DNA of 64,000 nt. Origin: Roseomonas haemaphysalidis. Lineage in GTDB: Bacteria > Pseudomonadota > Alphaproteobacteria > Acetobacterales > Acetobacteraceae. Position 1 is the first letter of the stretch. Each line of letters starts with the position of its first letter. Below are positions 61,996-64,000 of this stretch, one piece after another. Both the position numbers and the translations under genes were made by a program. The notes below the pieces were generated by a model. The model was not told the DNA's origin, did not search any database, and saw only the letters and a program-made list of their open reading frames with translations. The DNA lies in assembly GCF_017355405.1 (NCBI RefSeq), contig NZ_CP061177.1:2153001-2217000 (forward strand), in the 5' to 3' direction.

Positions 61996-63951
61996 ATGTG
62001 CGGAATCGTGGGGTTCGTCAGGGCCGGAGATTTGCCTGACGAGGCATCGGCGCGTGATCTGGTCGCGCGCATGAGCGACCGGCTGCTGCACCGGGGGCCG
62101 GATGACGGCGGGTGCTGGACCGACCCGGCAGGTGCCGCCCTAGGCTTTCGCCGCCTGTCGATCATCGACCTGTCCCCGGCGGGACATCAGCCCATGCTGT
62201 CGGCCGATGGTCGCTACGCGATGGTGATGAACGGCGAGATCTACAACTTCGGCGACATCCGCGCCGAGATCGAGCAGGCGCGCGGCGCTGTCGCCTGGCG
62301 TGGCCATTCCGACACCGAGGTGCTGGTCGAGGCGATCGCGTTGTGGGGCGTCGAGCCGGCGGTCCGGAGGGCCAACGGCATGTTCGCCATTGGCGTCTGG
62401 GACCGGCGGGAAAGGGCGCTGTTCCTGGCGCGCGACCGGATCGGCAAGAAGCCGTTGTATTACGGCTGGGCCGGCGAGTGCTTCCTGTTCGGCTCCGAGC
62501 TCAAGGCGTTGTGGCCGCACCCGGACTTCGATTTCTCTGTTTCCACCGAGGCGCTGGGCGACTTCCTGCAGCTTGGCTACGTGCCAGGCGAGCGGACGAT
62601 CTTCGCTTCCGTGAGCAAGCTGCCGGGTGGCACGATCCTGCGGCTCGACCCTTCGGCCAGCCGCCACGCCCCGCCGCGGCCGGTGCCCTATTGGTCGTTG
62701 CGGCAGGTCGCCGCCGCCGGGCTGGACGCGCAGGCCGGGGGCAAGGTGCCGGACGAGGCCGAATTGGAAGCCCTGCTGCGGGACGCCGTGGCGCGCCGCA
62801 TGGTGGCGGATGTCCCGGTCGGGGCCTTTCTGTCCGGCGGCATCGATTCCAGCCTGGTCACGGCCATGATGGCGGAGGGTGCCGCCGAGCCGGTGCGCAG
62901 CTTCTCCATCGGCTTCGGCGTGCCGGAATGGAACGAGGCCGAGCACGCCAAGGGTGTTGCCCGCCACATCGGCACCCGCCACGAGGAACTCTACGTGTCG
63001 CCGGCCGACCTGGTGGCGGTGGTCGAGGACTTGCCGGCGATCCTGGACGAGCCCTTCGCCGATGATTCCATGATCCCCACGACGTTGCTGTGCCGCCTGG
63101 CGCGGCGGCAGGTGACCGTGGCGCTGTCCGGCGATGGTGGCGACGAGTTGTTCGCCGGCTACGCGCGCTACGCCGCGGTCGACCAGTGGTTGTCCCGCCG
63201 CAACGCGATGCCGGCCCTGGGGCGCGTGCTGGCCAGCGGATTGGCCAGGGGGCTGGCCGGCCCGGCGGGGCGGTTCAGCGGCGCGCGCATGCAGCGGCGC
63301 TTTCTTCTGCTCGGCAGCCTGCTGCACCATGGCGACCCTGACCGGGTGCATGAGATGCTGGTGTCACAGCACCTGCAGCCCGGCGCGCTGTTGCTGGCCG
63401 GTGGCGACGCCAAGCGGCCGCTGACGGACGGCACCTTCAACCTCGGCCGGTCCAACGCCATCGACCGCATGACCTTCACGGACACGGCGTCCTATCTGGT
63501 GGACGACATCCTGGCCAAGGTGGACCGCGCCAGCATGTCCGCATCCCTGGAGGTGCGCTGCCCGCTGCTGGACTACCGGGTGATCGAGATGTCCTGGCGC
63601 TTTCCGGCGGCGGCCAAGTGCCGCAACGGCACGGGCAAGCTGCCGCTGCGCAACATCCTGTACCGCCACGTGCCCCGCGCGCTGGTGGACCGGCCGAAGA
63701 TGGGCTTCGGCGCGCCGGTCGAGGTGTGGCTGACCAACGAGCTGCGCGGCTGGGCGGAAGCGTTGATGAGCCGCGACGCGCTGGGGCGCCATGGCCTGTT
63801 GAACGTCGAGGCCTGCCGCGCGCTGTGGGAAGACTTCACGCAGCGTGGCCGTGGCTGGAACCGGGTGATCTGGAACATCCTGATGTTCCAGGCGTGGCAC
63901 CAGTCCATGCAACTCCGAGAGACGCGGAGCATGGAGCCGATCGCCGCCTGA
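61996..63951 (+). CDS. asnB: Asparagine synthase (glutamine-hydrolysing)
   Basis: A 651-residue class II amidotransferase. Cys2 at MCGIVGF is the glutaminase nucleophile, which fixes the start at 61996 even though the frame is open to 61909. GPDDGG, MNGEIYNF and the synthetase loop FLSGGIDSSLV, then SGDGGDELFAGY, are all intact. It amidates aspartate or, in related enzymes, surface-sugar or peptide carboxylates; stand-alone AsnB copies in exopolysaccharide regions do the latter. What lies beyond the window would help decide. Confidence 0.9.
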   Translation: MCGIVGFVRAGDLPDEASARDLVARMSDRLLHRGPDDGGCWTDPAGAALGFRRLSIIDLSPAGHQPMLSADGRYAMVMNGEIYNFGDIRAEIEQARGAVAWRGHSDTEVLVEAIALWGVEPAVRRANGMFAIGVWDRRERALFLARDRIGKKPLYYGWAGECFLFGSELKALWPHPDFDFSVSTEALGDFLQLGYVPGERTIFASVSKLPGGTILRLDPSASRHAPPRPVPYWSLRQVAAAGLDAQAGGKVPDEAELEALLRDAVARRMVADVPVGAFLSGGIDSSLVTAMMAEGAAEPVRSFSIGFGVPEWNEAEHAKGVARHIGTRHEELYVSPADLVAVVEDLPAILDEPFADDSMIPTTLLCRLARRQVTVALSGDGGDELFAGYARYAAVDQWLSRRNAMPALGRVLASGLARGLAGPAGRFSGARMQRRFLLLGSLLHHGDPDRVHEMLVSQHLQPGALLLAGGDAKRPLTDGTFNLGRSNAIDRMTFTDTASYLVDDILAKVDRASMSASLEVRCPLLDYRVIEMSWRFPAAAKCRNGTGKLPLRNILYRHVPRALVDRPKMGFGAPVEVWLTNELRGWAEALMSRDALGRHGLLNVEACRALWEDFTQRGRGWNRVIWNILMFQAWHQSMQLRETRSMEPIAA

Positions 63952-63962
63952 GGCGGCGGCTC

Positions 63963-64000
63963 TCAGCCCGCCAGCTTGTGCAGGTGGCGGTGCAGCTGCT
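63963..64000 (-). CDS. 3' end of an unidentified minus-strand gene
   Basis: Reading into the window edge gives the in-frame C-terminus QLHRHLHKLAG followed by TGA at 63963-63965. It ends only 11 bases from the asnB stop on the other strand. Too short for identification; the composition is plausible for a glycosyltransferase or regulator C-terminus. Confidence 0.4.
   Translation of the reverse strand, partial: QLHRHLHKLAG

Overview
The window is high-GC DNA whose gene content points to an alphaproteobacterium, most likely Acetobacteraceae/Rhodospirillales (Roseomonas-like; this is inferred from gene content, not from a marker-gene comparison). Pointers are alphaproteobacterial small families (UPF0262, DUF983, DUF1491), Bug/TctAB solute uptake, MmgE/PrpD, four M20 amidohydrolases and many scavenging enzymes. 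No insertion sequence, prophage, CRISPR array or rRNA operon was seen. It reads as ordinary chromosome with one tRNA.

Left part (1-16500): a partial rhodanese gene and a GNAT, a small basic protein, an orphan amino-acid-type binding protein, mtnA (methionine salvage), UPF0262 and DUF983 proteins, then a nitrogen-scavenging block (Asp/Glu/hydantoin-type racemase, M20 aminoacylase, N-carbamoyl-D-amino-acid hydrolase, hydantoinase/allantoinase-like amidohydrolase). After it come a SPOR-tailed D,D-carboxypeptidase, divergent prpD, a histone-H1-like protein made of ten 21-22 residue repeats, a 2-hydroxyacid dehydrogenase and a Bug receptor.

Central minus-strand run (27994 down to 16508): fourteen genes, most overlapping by 1-14 nt. 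The promoter-proximal half is queuosine biosynthesis (queA, tgt, queF, queG, queC and a VUT-family transporter). The distal half is an unusual set: a RibD-type reductase, a medium-chain dehydrogenase without zinc ligands, a divergent 6-pyruvoyl-tetrahydropterin-synthase homologue without the usual HGH zinc motif, a GT4 glycosyltransferase, a methyltransferase, then otnK/otnC and a GNAT. The RibD-to-methyltransferase block looks like an uncharacterised pathway for a glycosylated and perhaps methylated pterin- or deazaguanine-like molecule. gluQ (glutamyl-queuosine tRNA synthetase) lies separately at 44725.

Right part (28098-64000): an SDR, an allantoate-amidohydrolase-like M20 enzyme, a Fur-box-controlled TonB receptor with PiuC hydroxylase and a divergent imelysin-like protein, beta-carbonic anhydrase, the osmoregulated periplasmic glucan pair opgD/opgH, another M20 enzyme, an SMR transporter, tRNA-Leu(CAA), cysE-dsbB-lipoprotein, an HNH nuclease, an esterase divergent from gluQ, manC, tctBA, M20 plus a PanE-like reductase, small conserved proteins, and an efp-suhB-OmpA-MotA-like-MotB-like run. 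It ends with Mn-catalase, an SDR and asnB. A few bases of a further minus-strand gene are cut by the right edge.
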